DNA from: Bolinopsis microptera
Taxonomy: Eukaryota; Ctenophora; Tentaculata; Lobata; Bolinopsidae
Length of the DNA stretch: 64,000 bases
Direction of reading: 5' to 3'
NCBI RefSeq assembly: GCF_026151205.1
Contig: NC_087079.1
Location: forward strand, 8,918,635 to 8,982,634
The first letter of the stretch is position 1; each line of letters begins with the position of its first letter. The notes under the pieces are model-generated. The model had not been told where the DNA came from and ran no database searches. It worked only from the letters and a program-made list of their open reading frames with translations. The translations under genes were made by a program, and so were the position numbers. Shown here piece after piece: positions 11,691 through 40,572 of this stretch.

Positions 11691-12495
11691 TCTTAGGAAA
11701 ACAAATTTTAGGAAAACAAATTTAAATTTTGGTATTTATTAATAACAATCAAAACATATCATATCATGAAAATAAAGCCGCGCGTTGGTTGACTGCCTCA
11801 GTAAGGTGAATAATTTAAGCTTGAAGGTGCCCTGCACATTTACAGAACCTTATGCGGCGATCACATATTCATGAGGACCTGCGAGCGCCAAATTTAATTT
11901 AAAGTTTCTAGAAATCATACATCACTACGAATTACTCATGCTTTTGGATTATAAGAGTGCGGATTGTCAGGTATTTCATTCATTCATACTTAATCAGTTT
12001 AAAGCTGTATATTTAGAACTCACTATTGTTTAAACTACGAAAGCAGAACGTAGATAATGGACAATATACCGACGACAATACCAAGGACCCGAGTGCCGCA
12101 TTGACTTTTCCGGATCCGTTTTTACCGAAGGCTTATCCACCAGTTACTCATGCTGCATGTATAGTCTGATAATATTTTGCCTTATCTCTAGCAAGCATTC
12201 TGTAAATTGAAGTGTCGTATTTATTATAGAAGAGCCAGCCAACCTCCGCATTATAATCTTTTGTGTGCCAAGTTCGTTTATAAAATCTAATCATATAATA
12301 AAATTAACCAATAATCTAAGATGAACGGTATATCATAGCTCATCGTTATTAAAATCCGAATGGATGAATTAATCTTAAATCATTCTCAGCAAGAATGCTG
12401 ACCCCTCCTGAGCGAGAATTTTTACGGTTGCTATTAAAGGAAAGGTATCCTTCGATTTTAACTTAATCTTAGTTTATTGGAGACACATTCATGTT

Positions 12496-12529
12496 AATTG
12501 AAACTAAACATGAATGTTTAGTTTCAATT
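12496..12529. repeat. Perfect 16-bp inverted repeat (hairpin)
   Basis: Arms AATTGAAACTAAACAT and ATGTTTAGTTTCAATT are separated by two bases. It lies about 290 bp beyond the stop codon of the Ly-6-like gene, in non-coding sequence, past that gene's putative polyadenylation signal. Confidence 0.7.
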
Positions 12530-12728
12530 TCTTTGAAATGATCGACGTTGCTCTCTTACATAGACCTTAATCAGTTAAAATGAAACACTAATTATAACAT
12601 AAAGTATGGTATTAACATGTAGCATGGAAACTCTTAGATGAATTAAAACGTTTCTGATTAGTTTAGAGATTACCTATTATAAACTTTACAACATTATGTA
12701 CCCAATTCAGAAGCTGAGATGTTTGTCC

Positions 12729-12734
12729 TTTATT
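12729..12734 (-). terminator. Polyadenylation signal of the Ly-6-like gene
   Basis: AATAAA on the minus strand, 86 bp after the stop codon at 12820-12822. Position and hexamer fit a cleavage/polyadenylation signal; not otherwise proven. Confidence 0.5.
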
Positions 12735-12819
12735 AATAAATTAGAATTTACTTTTATCCATTAAATATATCAAATACTAAAAGTCTACTAAGTTGATCCT
12801 AACCAAAGTCTTATTAAAC

Positions 12820-14080
12820 TTAGATTAAATCGAAATAAAACATGGCAAAGCAACAATACATAAGTATTGACGAGAATCTGCAAATAGATCCAGAGTTGCA
12901 GCGGTTGTCAGTGCAAACTTTTATCTTGCAATCCTTCTCGTTGTCTCCAAGGCAAGTTACATCTGAAGATTAAAAGTTTGTTAACTTAATGACAAGGCTG
13001 TTATATATACTGGGTTTCAATTTACTGTTCAATCGAATTTCCCCAAGAGGCCTGGTAAACAATATCTAGAACTCATTTGTTTCTGGGATGTGGTTGTATT
13101 TTTGGATTGTTCTGTTATTTTTTGCAAGGAATATTTTACTTACACGATTCAGCAAGCTTCTTTGGCTTATTGCAATCTCTAATGATTACATGTGCTCCTT
13201 TGTTTGTATAAAAGCTTGTTGTTGTACAATTAGAGCAACCATTCTCCAAAGACTGAAATAAATAAGAGTGACAAGATTGTGACCTCATATCAGTATGAGT
13301 ATCAGTATAGATACTAATTTGGTACAATTACAAACAGCTTTTTAGCAGACCTAATAATTGTCATGTAAATAGTTGTGTTATCTTACTATGCATGTTTTGT
13401 AATCATTTTCTTTATTCCTTGAACATGTAAAGCAAGATATTCCCTTTGGATCATTTGCAGTAGAACTTTTCTCTGCAGTTGGTGTTTCAATCCTGTAACA
13501 AAATATCTAGTAAGTGATAGTTTTTATTGCAGTGCACAATCGTGCATCACTTATAACAGTCATGAAGTATGTATACATTACTCAAGCAAATTTACCATCA
13601 TATCTTTAAAAGTACAGCCAAAACCGATTTTCTTCACTCAGAAACTCATAAAATAGACTTACTATTCTATATCGTCTGTAAACATATCTGAGGACTTAGA
13701 TATCTCAAGTTAAACAAAACCAGCAACACAAAGCCAGCAACACAAAGCCAGCAACACAAAGCTTTTCTTTGCTTATTTTACAACTTCTTACCGTTGTGTG
13801 GTTTGATCGATTGTTACTGTTGGGCCTGCCCTAGATTGTTAAGAAGTTTACTATAGATAATAACCACTGCACTTGTGGTTATCATATTGTTTAGCTGCTG
13901 GATCCATGGCTCTGTTTTAGTGCAAAATAAGAGTTTTACATGCGTTTTTGAAACTGATCTATCTTACGTGGTTAAGAAACTCGGCTTTGAAGCAGTACGC
14001 AAATTTTCTGCAGTTGCTTTGCATATTATCACAAAGAGGATTGTGAAGAGAAGATGAAACCTTTTATTTCCACCGGACAT
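12820..14080 (-). CDS. Ly-6/uPAR (three-finger fold) GPI-anchored surface protein
   Basis: Four minus-strand exons join in phase: 14080-13968, 13492-13387, 13252-13144 and 12962-12820, giving 156 residues. Residues 1 to about 25 form a signal peptide (MSGGNKRFHLLFTILFVIIC). The mature part has the Ly-6 cysteine layout: CFTC near the start, GCSNC, a RDC in the middle, and the closing CTDNRCN motif. A hydrophobic C-terminus (SSILMYCCFAMFYFDLI) without a cytoplasmic tail suggests GPI attachment. The short linker before the domain is Ser/Thr-rich. Such proteins act at the cell surface as receptors, receptor modulators or adhesion factors; no partner can be inferred. Start chosen because it directly precedes the signal peptide. 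A polyadenylation signal lies at 12729-12734. Confidence 0.85.
13716..13760. repeat. 14-bp tandem repeat, three copies
   Basis: The unit CCAGCAACACAAAG is repeated three times, in the first intron of the Ly-6-like gene. Confidence 0.85.
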
Positions 14081-15260
14081 CTTGTTATTTACTCTATACA
14101 CAGCACTTGGAGACCTACATGGATAGGAATTAGGATATCACCACGAGATAATATCACGTTTGGCTGTGATAAGTAAGACATAATCAAATTATCATTTGTT
14201 TTCAATATAATGTGGTTTTTTATCTGGAAACATGACAAGTTTCAAATTATAAAATTTGCAATAGCACTGCAATGAAAGCTGTATGGACTATTACAAGAAT
14301 CTGACTCACCCTCGCTATTGTTTGACTGACAGAAGTCCGTATATTTATTAAAATAATTCCTTTAACCACAAAACATTCTTTGTGGGTTCAACGAAACCAG
14401 CAAACAAACATGAAGAAGATAGTTGGTCACAGCATCGCTCCCAACAAGTTTCCCTAAAATAGATCAGTATTGAGATACTTTTAAGTTTAGATGACTGTGT
14501 AATTGTTTTCTGTTGGTTTACGGTGTGATTAAAAGATTTACTTTGTCCATGACCTCAAATGATCGTTATATCAAGATATCTCGGTATGGTAGATATCGGT
14601 TGCAAGCAATATATCAGTATGATGCAACGTCTAAAAGCAATTTTTAAGTAAAAGATGATTTCACAAGCAAATGTAGACAAGTCTCAGTTCAAAATAGATA
14701 CATGTATACGTTGTATGCTCAGGAAATGTTGGTTAATTAATTACAGGATCAATCAATCAATTTGCAATGCTGAAATTGCTGATTAAACTATGCTTGGTCT
14801 GAACGATGCACTACTTTCATGATTTATGCATCTAGAACATCCGCCTAATCAGTATTCATTATAATTGGGTGTCAATGTGCGGTAATTGTCGGTAATATAT
14901 ACAGGAAATTAAACAGTTGTATCCTCTTCAGTAGACTAAATGTCATGGTAATGCAATGTCAAGTGAAGTACTGAATTATCATCTCTCTCAAAAGTTACAC
15001 CACCTCCCGGCTTCCCAGCAAAAACAGGTAACATGTTAGGGTTTGAAAATATCAAGTATTTTTAGAAACAGAAGGTTCTAAATAAATCGACTGACAAGTC
15101 TTGTTCGGAGAAGAAGAGCAATTCTAAGACTAAGAGAATATCACAATGTCATGAACTCATATCATTTTGAGTTGACCCTATAACCTTCTTCCAGAATCAG
15201 AGCTGTCCAGCTACTATTTCTATTTGATCTGGATATCCTTATTCTTACAATTATTTTCAG
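14081..15260. other. Gap between Ly-6-like gene and first assigned WT1-like exon
   Basis: No convincing exon was found, although the 5' part of the WT1-like gene (start codon) must lie upstream of 15261. Promoter elements of the divergent genes would be expected here but cannot be pinned down. Confidence 0.4.
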
Positions 15261-32319
<17,059 letters not shown>

Positions 32320-32840
32320 GATAAGAACGTATTAATTCATGTTGCTATGCAGTGACTTGTAATATTACCGACTCCGACCAAACATACCAGGATGTTTGAT
32401 TAAGATATTCTTTATGATATGAAACGCCGTAAAAAACTACCAGCTGCGACAAGATACCAGGCACCAGCTGCCAAAGGAAGAAATAGTCTGAAAAAAGAGG
32501 CTGAACTTTACGGTGGAGGACCTAATATCGAGGTGGCAGCTCTTGATGAGAAATCTACTCCGTTTTGGAACTGCTGAACATCTCTCGTCGGATAAGCTCA
32601 GTGTAAACGTTCACTAGATTTTTTCTTGACGAAAATATTCTTGTGTTTAGTTCTCTTTATTAAGCCATTGCTCTATACAGTCACTTAAAAGTCTTGTCAG
32701 TGATCTGAAACATTATGAACAATTTTCCTGGAAACTATAGCGATTTGTACGATTTGAATTTATACTTTGTAAATAGTTATGTTTTTATAAATTGTGATTA
32801 GATTTAGATTAAGATCCGCATAGCTTTGAAACAAAATAAA
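32320..32840 (+). other. 3' untranslated region of the WT1-like gene
   Basis: No coding sequence continues after the stop at 32317-32319. An AATAAA signal at 32835-32840 marks a probable mRNA end 520 bp downstream. Confidence 0.5.
32835..32840 (+). terminator. Polyadenylation signal of the WT1-like gene
   Basis: AATAAA hexamer in the context ACAAAATAAAAACC, downstream of the last zinc-finger exon. Confidence 0.5.
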
Positions 32841-34155
32841 AACCTGTAAGTGGTGAGAAGCAGCCGACAATCCGACTTGGAGGCTCGAGAGCGTGTTGTT
32901 TACTTCTCAAAACTTGTAACTGTTAATAATGATTTAAATTACAGACTTTAGCTCATTTGGCGTGTAATTTCAGTTTTCGAGAGCTTGGCACACATCCAAT
33001 TCCATTTTCAGATTTCAGCAAGAGGTATATTTGAAGTTGTGGAAAGTTGTATTTTTAGATAGTGTTTATATCACCAAGTTATATTATACTCTACCGCGAG
33101 AGAGAAAAACTAAAAGCGGGTATTTCCCATAATATTAATTAGCTTATGAACAATAGTGCAAATAAAGATACATTATGACAAGGTACAATATGTGTTAGAG
33201 GTTTTATGTTTAAAAAGTTTTTTCCACAGACAAGGTGATATTGGTCACCAGGATGTGATTTAATGTTAAATTCAAAATTGGCAAATTTTTCTTTTTCGTG
33301 TTCAATTCCTGCCTACCTGCCTAGGTCGATCCAGATGTTCAATTATGTTCATACATATATGTGTGCAAAGTTTTTTACTGTGAAAGGTTTGAGAAGGTTT
33401 TTATGAAAATAGATGTACACAGAGTATGATTGTTTATATAATTAATACTTCATTGTTTTATCTTTTTACAGCATGTTAGAAAAGGAACATCCGATTATTT
33501 TACTTGTATTTACTATCGATAGATAATTTTTGCAACCAAAAAGAAATTATATCAATATGAATTACCGTTCTACTTCTCAAATACGAAATGATACTGACAA
33601 TGAAATCGGTTGCTCGTTTCCACATTCGATTCATTGACGGACTGCATTAAATTGTGACTAGTTTAGGTTAATTACATCAATCTGAATCACACTCTGTAGA
33701 AATATTTTTGGATTGCTTTCGGGCCGATACCTAGCGTACAGTAAATAGTGTGTCCAACGAGCTGCAGTTTATTGCATCAATAGTGCCGGCTATTGCTAGT
33801 CGGTCGACATGAACGATATATCGTCACGTGTTACGTGATCCAGAGAATAGTACACCGTATGTCGATTCGACATTGTCGAAATATACTGTATAATCAGAAT
33901 GAGGTTTAAATCACTTTACATCTTTAGATCTATCGAGTAGTGGCAACATTTTGCAGCTCATTGGCGTTTTGTGGGCGACTTAGAGGTGGCGGCATGTTGC
34001 CAGCATTGTGATATCCTTTGTAAAAGTTTTACACTATCACTATGTTCGTAGAAATATTTCCTTTACCCTCATGAGCTGTAGTCCATATTGAGTTCGCTAA
34101 GGTCTGTAGCTAGGTCTAAAGCGAAGGTCTGTACTTGTAGCTACGTCTGCTAGCT

Positions 34156-34415
34156 AAGGGATCGTTCACGTATTACGTAATCACTTTTTGGACAATTTTT
34201 AACCCCCCCCCTGGCCCTCCCCTCCCCGTAATAATTTTACACATCGCTATTGTGTCATAATTACACTAGTATAATCATTTGGAAAGCCCCTCCACCTCTA
34301 CTCGAATGATTACGTAATATGTGAACGACCCCCCTCCTCCCCCATCGGCTGATTACGTATTATGCAAACGACCCCCCTCCCCCCTCGGCTGATAACGTAA
34401 TATGTGAACGACCCC
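34156..34415. mobile_element. MITE of the ATTACGTAATATGTGAACGACC family
   Basis: Ends are complementary (AAGGGATCGTTCACGTATTA on the left; the complement of AACGTAATATGTGAACGACC on the right). The terminal motif is repeated internally near 34309 and 34345. Long C-runs flank the motifs. Related motif copies occur near 4853 (inside the piggyBac-like foldback) and near 35247, with the same adjacent G/C homopolymers, so this is a multicopy family. Confidence 0.6.
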
Positions 34416-34849
34416 TAACTCTAAGGTCTGTATTGCTAAAAAACTCCTCCGGGTTAGAATAATCAGCCAGGCGGGCGGGATAGATTTTAGATAATCCCGG
34501 CTCCCGCTGTTAGTTTTTCCCCGCCTAATAAATAACCCCGGTACGTACAGCTTCTATAATCCCGCCCGGCCCCGCTAATTTGGCTTAACAAAATTTGTTT
34601 TGTTTTGATATCCCATGAGAATTTCATCCGCGCAATGTCACGTGTTTTGATGACGTGTATTACATGACTAACTACTACGACGCACATTTAAATGTGGTAG
34701 AAGAAGCAAAGGAGTACTGTTTCCCAGATCATGAAATGTAAGTGATCCATCTCGATTGAAATTAGTACCATGGAATAGTTGGGAAGTTTTGACTAAATGT
34801 GAGAAAATATATTTAAAGTCACTATTGTGACGGTACATTAGAACTAGAC

Positions 34850-35094
34850 AGTGTTTTAGTTAAAATTAAATGGAGAAGAGTCATATTTCTGCTTCCCTCA
34901 AGGGCGGCAGGAAAAGCATTCATTGAGGAAATGCCTAAAGTGGCCAACAATTTTACATCAGGCAGTGCTATGGAATCAGTGACCATGACCCTTTTGATGA
35001 TAATGCCATCACTACTGTTGCAGAAACCCTCAAAGAGGTCCAAAGCAAAGGAACACACTGAAATGTTGAAGAGAAGACTTGTTTTGTGGCAGGC
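34850..35094 (+). pseudogene. Retroelement-derived coding fragment (tentative)
   Basis: An open stretch begins about 34864 (KWRRVIFLLPSRAAGKAF) and runs through MPSLLLQKPSKRSKAKEH and LKRRLVLWQAG to a GTAAGT-like site at 35098. The MPxLLLQKP...SKAKEH...L.RRL..W pattern recalls the region ahead of reverse transcriptase in some invertebrate retroelement proteins, from memory only. It has no clear start, and a poly-G run with a related repeat follows. Confidence 0.4.
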
Positions 35095-35467
35095 AGGTAA
35101 GTCAAAAGGGGGGGGGGGGGGGGGGTCTAGCCATTATTACGTAATATTGCTGTCAGGAGGTTGGGGTTGGGTCTTGATTACGGTTGATTACGGATGGGGG
35201 GGGGGGGGGGGAAGGGGGGCCGGGGTAAAAATTGCTAAAATATTGATTACGTAATATGTGGTACGACACCTTCTTTGAATGTAAATAAAACCCGAATTTA
35301 ATTCGTTGTTTGACAAAATTCTTTGTTTTACTAAATATACGTTAATGATAGCAAAAAATATTTGTATATTGATAAATGTTTTCACAAAAAGATAAAATTA
35401 AAAAAGAAACTATAACAGTGAACTAAAATTATTTTTTGGAAAAAAATGTTTCCTTCGAAATGTCCAT

Positions 35468-35809
35468 TCACTCATCTTCTGCTGGTGTTGGTGGTAGTGT
35501 TGGTGGCGCCAGTGTTGGTGGTAGTGTTGGTGGCGCCAGTGTTGGTGCCAGTGTTGGTTCTTTGAAAATTTGTGGTTCTGGTTCACATTCGTGTCCACAC
35601 ATTTTTACCATTTGCTTTTCTACTTTTTTGCACTGCTTATCTGTACTACGGCACAAACCAAAACTTCCTTTGCCTTGGGCTATGCATTTATTGTTCCATT
35701 TTCTTTCGATCTTCTTACACTTTTCCAGCAAACTATTTGGTTCGCTCCTACCAGTAACAACTGCAAGTACACCAATCAAGATAAAGACAGTCAGTAGCAG
35801 TCTTCCCAT
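35468..35809 (-). CDS. Small secreted Cys-rich protein with Pro/Thr repeat tail
   Basis: A 113-residue frame begins with a clear signal peptide (MGRLLLTVFILIGVLAVVTG). The mature part has a compact six-cysteine region (Cys in LLEKCKK, NNKC, FGLC, DKQC, VKMC and GHEC), then a tail of APTLPPTLAPPTLPPT-type repeats ending in acidic AEDE. An acceptor-like TTTTTGTAG lies just before the start codon, so a non-coding first exon is likely. The family is not recognised; the tail could be O-glycosylated (inference). It could be a secreted defence, matrix or mucus-associated peptide; nothing in the sequence decides. Confidence 0.65.
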   Translation of the reverse strand: MGRLLLTVFILIGVLAVVTGRSEPNSLLEKCKKIERKWNNKCIAQGKGSFGLCRSTDKQCKKVEKQMVKMCGHECEPEPQIFKEPTLAPTLAPPTLPPTLAPPTLPPTPAEDE

Positions 35810-36066
35810 TGCAATTTACCTACAAAAATGTAACCATTTTTTATTGAAATCTTTTAAATCAATCAATCACATACAAATTACACAATGGAATAAACTACAA
35901 AAATACCTTGAGAGAAAGTGTGCATTTGCAAGCTAGTTTATAATATGGTAACTATCCTATCATAAGTTGTTCACGAACAGCTGTTCGCGAACTACTGTTC
36001 ACGAACAGGGGTCGGGCTATCTGGGTACTGTACAAAACACAAAACACAAATATCGAGTGCAGAGTG

Positions 36067-36830
36067 TCAGGGTCAGGGTAAGGGTCAGGGTCAGGGTCAG
36101 GGTCAGAGTCAGGGTCAGGGTCAGGGTCAGGGTCAGGGTCAGGGTCAGGGTCAGGGTCAGGGTCAGGGTCAGGGTCAGGGTCAGGGTCAGGGTCAGGGTC
36201 AGGGTCAGGGTCAGGGTCAGGGTCAGGGTCAGGGTCAGGGTCAGGGTCAGGGTCAGGGTCAGGGTCAGGGTCAGGGTCAGGGTCAGGGTCAGGGTCAGGG
36301 TCAGGGTCAGGGTCAGGGTCAGGGTCAGGGTCAGGGTCAGGGTCAGGGTCAGGGTCAGGGTCAGGGTCAGGGTCAGGGTCAGGGTCAGGGTCAGGGTCAG
36401 GGTCAGGGTCAGGGTCAGGGTCAGGGTCAGGGTCAGGGTCAGGGTCAGGGTCAGGGTCAGGGTCAGGGTCAGGGTCAGGGTCAGGGTCAGGGTCAGGGTC
36501 AGGGTCAGGGTCAGGGTCAGGGTCAGGGTCAGGGTCAGGGTCAGGGTCAGGGTCAGGGTCAGGGTCAGGGTCAGGGTCAGGGTCAGGGTCAGGGTCAGGG
36601 TCAGGGTCAGGGTCAGGGTCAGGGTCAGGGTCAGGGTCAGGGTCAGGGTCAGGGTCAGGGTCAGGGTCAGGGTCAGGGTCAGGGTCAGGGTCAGGGTCAG
36701 GGTCAGGGTCAGGGTCAGGGTCAGGGTCAGGGTCAGGGTCAGGGTCAGGGTCAGGGTCAGGGTCAGGGTCAGGGTCAGGGTCAGGGTCAGGGTCAGGGTC
36801 AGGGTCAGGGTCAGGGTCAAGGTCAGGGTC
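36067..36830. repeat. (TCAGGG)n satellite, about 127 units
   Basis: A 764-bp array of the hexamer TCAGGG, essentially pure from about 36110 to 36810; only the edges show variants (TAAGGG, TCAGAG, TCAAGG). TCAGGG differs by one base from the common animal telomere repeat TTAGGG. Both strands are open through the array because of the 6-bp period, giving meaningless Arg-Val and Leu-Thr frames. Just left, GTTCACGAACAG occurs twice as partial inverted/direct copies (35969-36008). Confidence 0.98.
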
Positions 36831-37108
36831 TAATTATAGTTAAGACTAGTAGTACAATTTGTGTAAAGGAATTACTCATGGTCAGTCTATAAAACACATG
36901 AAAAGCAGTGTGCACCATATACCTTAGTCTCTAGCTTTGTTATCAAAACACGTGATTCGATCACGTGATATTATCTCATTGTAAACAGGGTTTATTTGTT
37001 TAATTACGTGTAGTATGGTAATTGTAAAGTATTAAGACAAGTTAACTAATAATATTATGTATATGATCTGAGTACAGAAGTCTGGCGTGGTCTGGGAAGC
37101 TGGGAGGA

Positions 37109-37140
37109 ACTTTCGAGATCGTCTGATCTCGAAAGTTCGG
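37109..37140. repeat. Inverted repeat AACTTTCGAGATC
   Basis: Arms AACTTTCGAGATC and GATCTCGAAAGTT are separated by four bases, forming a potential strong hairpin in non-coding DNA. Confidence 0.7.
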
Positions 37141-37329
37141 AAAGATCGGAAGGGCTGATCTAAAAGAAAGCTCTGCTCAGTATTTATAGCTAATCTAACT
37201 ACTAGACTAACAAGCTAGTTAATGCGGAATATATAATTATATGACATCTAACTTTGTTCTGCAAATACATTACATGTTTATAAACATAATTCGGCGAAAT
37301 GACAGGCTGAGCGCCGCCCAGTAAAGGTT

Positions 37330-39540
37330 GGCATGTCGCGGCGATTTTTGGCCTAAATAATTGCGATTTTCTTTTGTCCTTGATATCATGTGTGGAATCT
37401 CGATTATCCCCATTTTCTGTAACAAATCGCGATTTTCTCAGATCCTCGCGACAAATTGCGCATTTTCTTTTATATTAAATATTAAATCTGAACATCAAAT
37501 TCGCGTATTTTCCTTCAAATCGGCAGGCCAAATATCACGTTTCCTGTAAGTATAAGAAACCAATCACATCCAAAGCCTTCCAAATGAAAGTACGGACTTA
37601 AGAAAACCGAAAAATATTCTCGGCTTATAATGATCAGAGTAGCATGAAATATGAACAAAAGTACTAGTAGTTTCCAGAAAAACTTTGAAAATTGTTAGAA
37701 CATTTTCGGTCCAAGTCATTTTCGATACGTACCTTTTACGAAGGCAGCGCTCCCGCTTCCGAGCTCGTATTGCGAAGGAGAGCTGGAGAGGCCTGCCTTC
37801 CGATTGGAGGACTTCGCCGCTTTGACGCACCGCGCAAACTAGCATTCTTGCTTTGCAGAGCAACGATCTCAATGGGTTGACATCGTCAGTCAACCTCCGA
37901 TCCGAGATCATCGCATTACAAAGCCAAAGGGCCGGAACCCTCGAGTCCAAAATCGTATATCGAAGGGTACGGTAGGTGCGGATTTCGAAAACCGAAAAAA
38001 CATTTTCGGCTCATAATGATCAGGGTAACATAAAATATGAACAAATGTAGTTTCAGAAAAACTTTGAATTTACAAAATTTTTGGGAAAAAAACCGAAAAT
38101 ATATTTAAAATTTTTTTTCCCAAAAATGTTTAGAAACCTAAATAAAAAAGTTGGCCCTTTTTGGCCCCCCCCCCCCCGCTTCCTGCACCCCTGAACACTG
38201 ATATACCATACAATTTAGAGAAGGGTAAATAGAATAGTAAATTGTGGTGATATGAATGGCAAACCAGGGTTTGAAACTTGAATCCTAACCAAATGTATTC
38301 CTTCCTTCCTAGTAGTAGTAACGGCAGTCAATTAAGGTTTATGGTTAACAAACACTCAAATACCTATAATTATATCAATATGGGGATCGAGGACCAAGGT
38401 ACATAATCTGATACTGATAGTGATAGTAATGTATTGTAGGTTAATAAGTATAACCTACCAGTACCAAGACGCGCGCCGAGTTGTATACTCGTCGACGGTC
38501 TTGCAACAAATATTTTACGACTATCATAATTCATATCATATCAAGTAATGAACAACTCTTCGCCTTTTGTAAAACTGAATGTAAGCCCTAGCCCTACTAG
38601 TACTATAATTGAGGCAAGTAAAGAAGGGGAACAGAAATTTTTAACGTTTTGACAGACAACAGAGATGCTGGAGACATGAAAGTAGGAAAAAAGGCCTCTC
38701 TGGCCGGCCGACCGGAGAGCACGCTTCGCGTATACTGCAATTACAACGTGTAGCAATTAAGTTGTGTTTGAGATGATTGAATGGGTACTGGGTAGTGTTG
38801 CTCTAAGCAGACTCTTCTCCATGATGCCACATTATCAATTATCCACATATTCTCATATAGTCATGATGGCGATGCTTGTTAGCTTAATTATTGATTGTGT
38901 TACTCGTTATTGTGTAACAGCTGCTGAACTACTGAACTACCTACAGTAGTTCGACAAACCCGGCCTAAGGTTCGACTCTGTCGAACTAAAGTGCGCGCTA
39001 CCAGGACTCAAGTTCGACACGTACTAAAATTCGACAAGAGAACTTCTACTGTCGAACTAGAGTTTTTAAATCTCGGATCTCAAGTGACGATCCTTTACGA
39101 TCAGCTTAAAATCTGTTCGTAAATTTGTTTTCCACTTGTTTCATGATGTTCAGCCATGTGTACTGTAAATGTAATCTCAATTGTTAGTTAGCAGAATTTT
39201 AGACTTAGCGGAGAAATAAAAGACTATCGTGGTAACCGTAACTTGTACTCCGTTTTATAGATTTTGTAGAGTACGCTGTATATTTATAAATATCTACCAG
39301 ATAGACTAGACTATATTAATTCATGAAGGAGTAACCAGCTATATTTAATTATGCGCTGAAGAGGCCGCCAGCAGCTACAAGTAAAATACCCGAAAACTAT
39401 GTTTTTGGGTAAGTTAAATGTTAAAGGTACTTTTTGGTGACAAACGGATTTGAGTCATTCTCAAAGTAGGCTTTGACAATAGCATGTTTGAAGAGCCTTA
39501 CTGAAAGTAATAGTAAACTTATACTATACATTATACTATA
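37330..39540. other. Repeat-rich non-coding region
   Basis: No gene is supported. Around 37330-37480 there is sequence related to the hAT-like element at 2450-5912 (GCGATTTTCTTTTGTCC). Around 37740-37880 lies a copy of the GGAGGACTTCGCCGC family. At 38946-39062 TTCGAC or GTCGAA occurs about six times in 115 bp, a small inverted-repeat unit with ends TAGTTCGAC and GTCGAACTA. Confidence 0.45.
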
Positions 39541-40520
39541 CTAGAAAACCCGTAGTCACAGGGAGGAAACTAAAAGCGTTCTTTGAAAGTAAGTTTTTAT
39601 CGCATGAAAAAACATCTATCCCAACCGAAAATACAGTCGATCTAAATTTAAAACACTTTCAAAGTTTCAATACAACGTTATTACCACAAAACCGATCAAA
39701 ATTTCGTAACAAGAATCATTGCAAGTGCACGTGCGCGTAAGTTGTAAGTGTAACGACCGCGTTACTATGCAACTTCTATTTATTTACATAATTTGCACGT
39801 GGGTGGTCGTACAAAAAGAATTTTCTGAATTATAGTAGAGATAGTAATAACTTTATTTAACTTGAAACACTTTACAACAGTACTGTCCGTTGTAGTAGAC
39901 GTTGTATTGGGGAAAGACATAGGACGAACAGAAAGAATTTAAAGCATTACATGAAACATGCAATATGGCCCGCAAAACAGGAGCCATACTAAATTAATCT
40001 AAATCTATCGTACCCTGCAACGTAGCCAGTTTTATAAATGGTTACGTTCCTTGCAACGCGTGATCCTTTAATTGAAAAACAGGATTTTATTTCTGGTGGT
40101 AGTTGACTTAAGACTGGCATCGCGCTGCAATTAGATTTTGCGTGGCACCGTGCACCGGAAAGGTTTCTGCAACAACTTGATTACTGGGCCGCGCTCAGCA
40201 TTTCATTCCGCCGAATCTCTATTTATGAACATAAAAGCCTGAGGTACCCAGGTAACAACTTGATTGGTGAGGTGCCGTGCAAGGCTGCAAGCTAATCCAC
40301 TTGGTATGATTTTCCAACGTACAGAAGGGTCTGATAATAACGTACCGGCTAATCCCGGTCAAAGTAAAATAAAATGAAGAACTAGAAGCTGTTAATAAAA
40401 AAACGGTTTTACATAAACCCTTACCCCAATCCAAACCATAACCAAAAACCCGAAGAATCGGAGATAACTTAACGGGTGATACTCGTAAAATATCTGTTCC
40501 ATATATACAGGACCGTCGAC

Positions 40521-40572
40521 GAGTCCAACTCGGCGCGCGAGTCCAACTCGGCGCGAGTCCAACTCGGCGCGC
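40521..40572. repeat. Tandem repeat of AGTCCAACTCGGCGCG, three copies
   Basis: Three near-identical 14-18 bp units in a row, GC-rich, inside the 39541-42383 element. Confidence 0.8.

Noticed and set aside
13680-13760. CRISPR-like array of short direct repeats
   Set aside because: The 14-bp units are directly adjacent without spacers, and the genome is animal; it is a minisatellite.
35967-36833. Open frames of Arg-Val and Leu-Thr repeats on both strands
   Set aside because: They are forced by the 6-bp TCAGGG period and have no gene context; the locus is a satellite.
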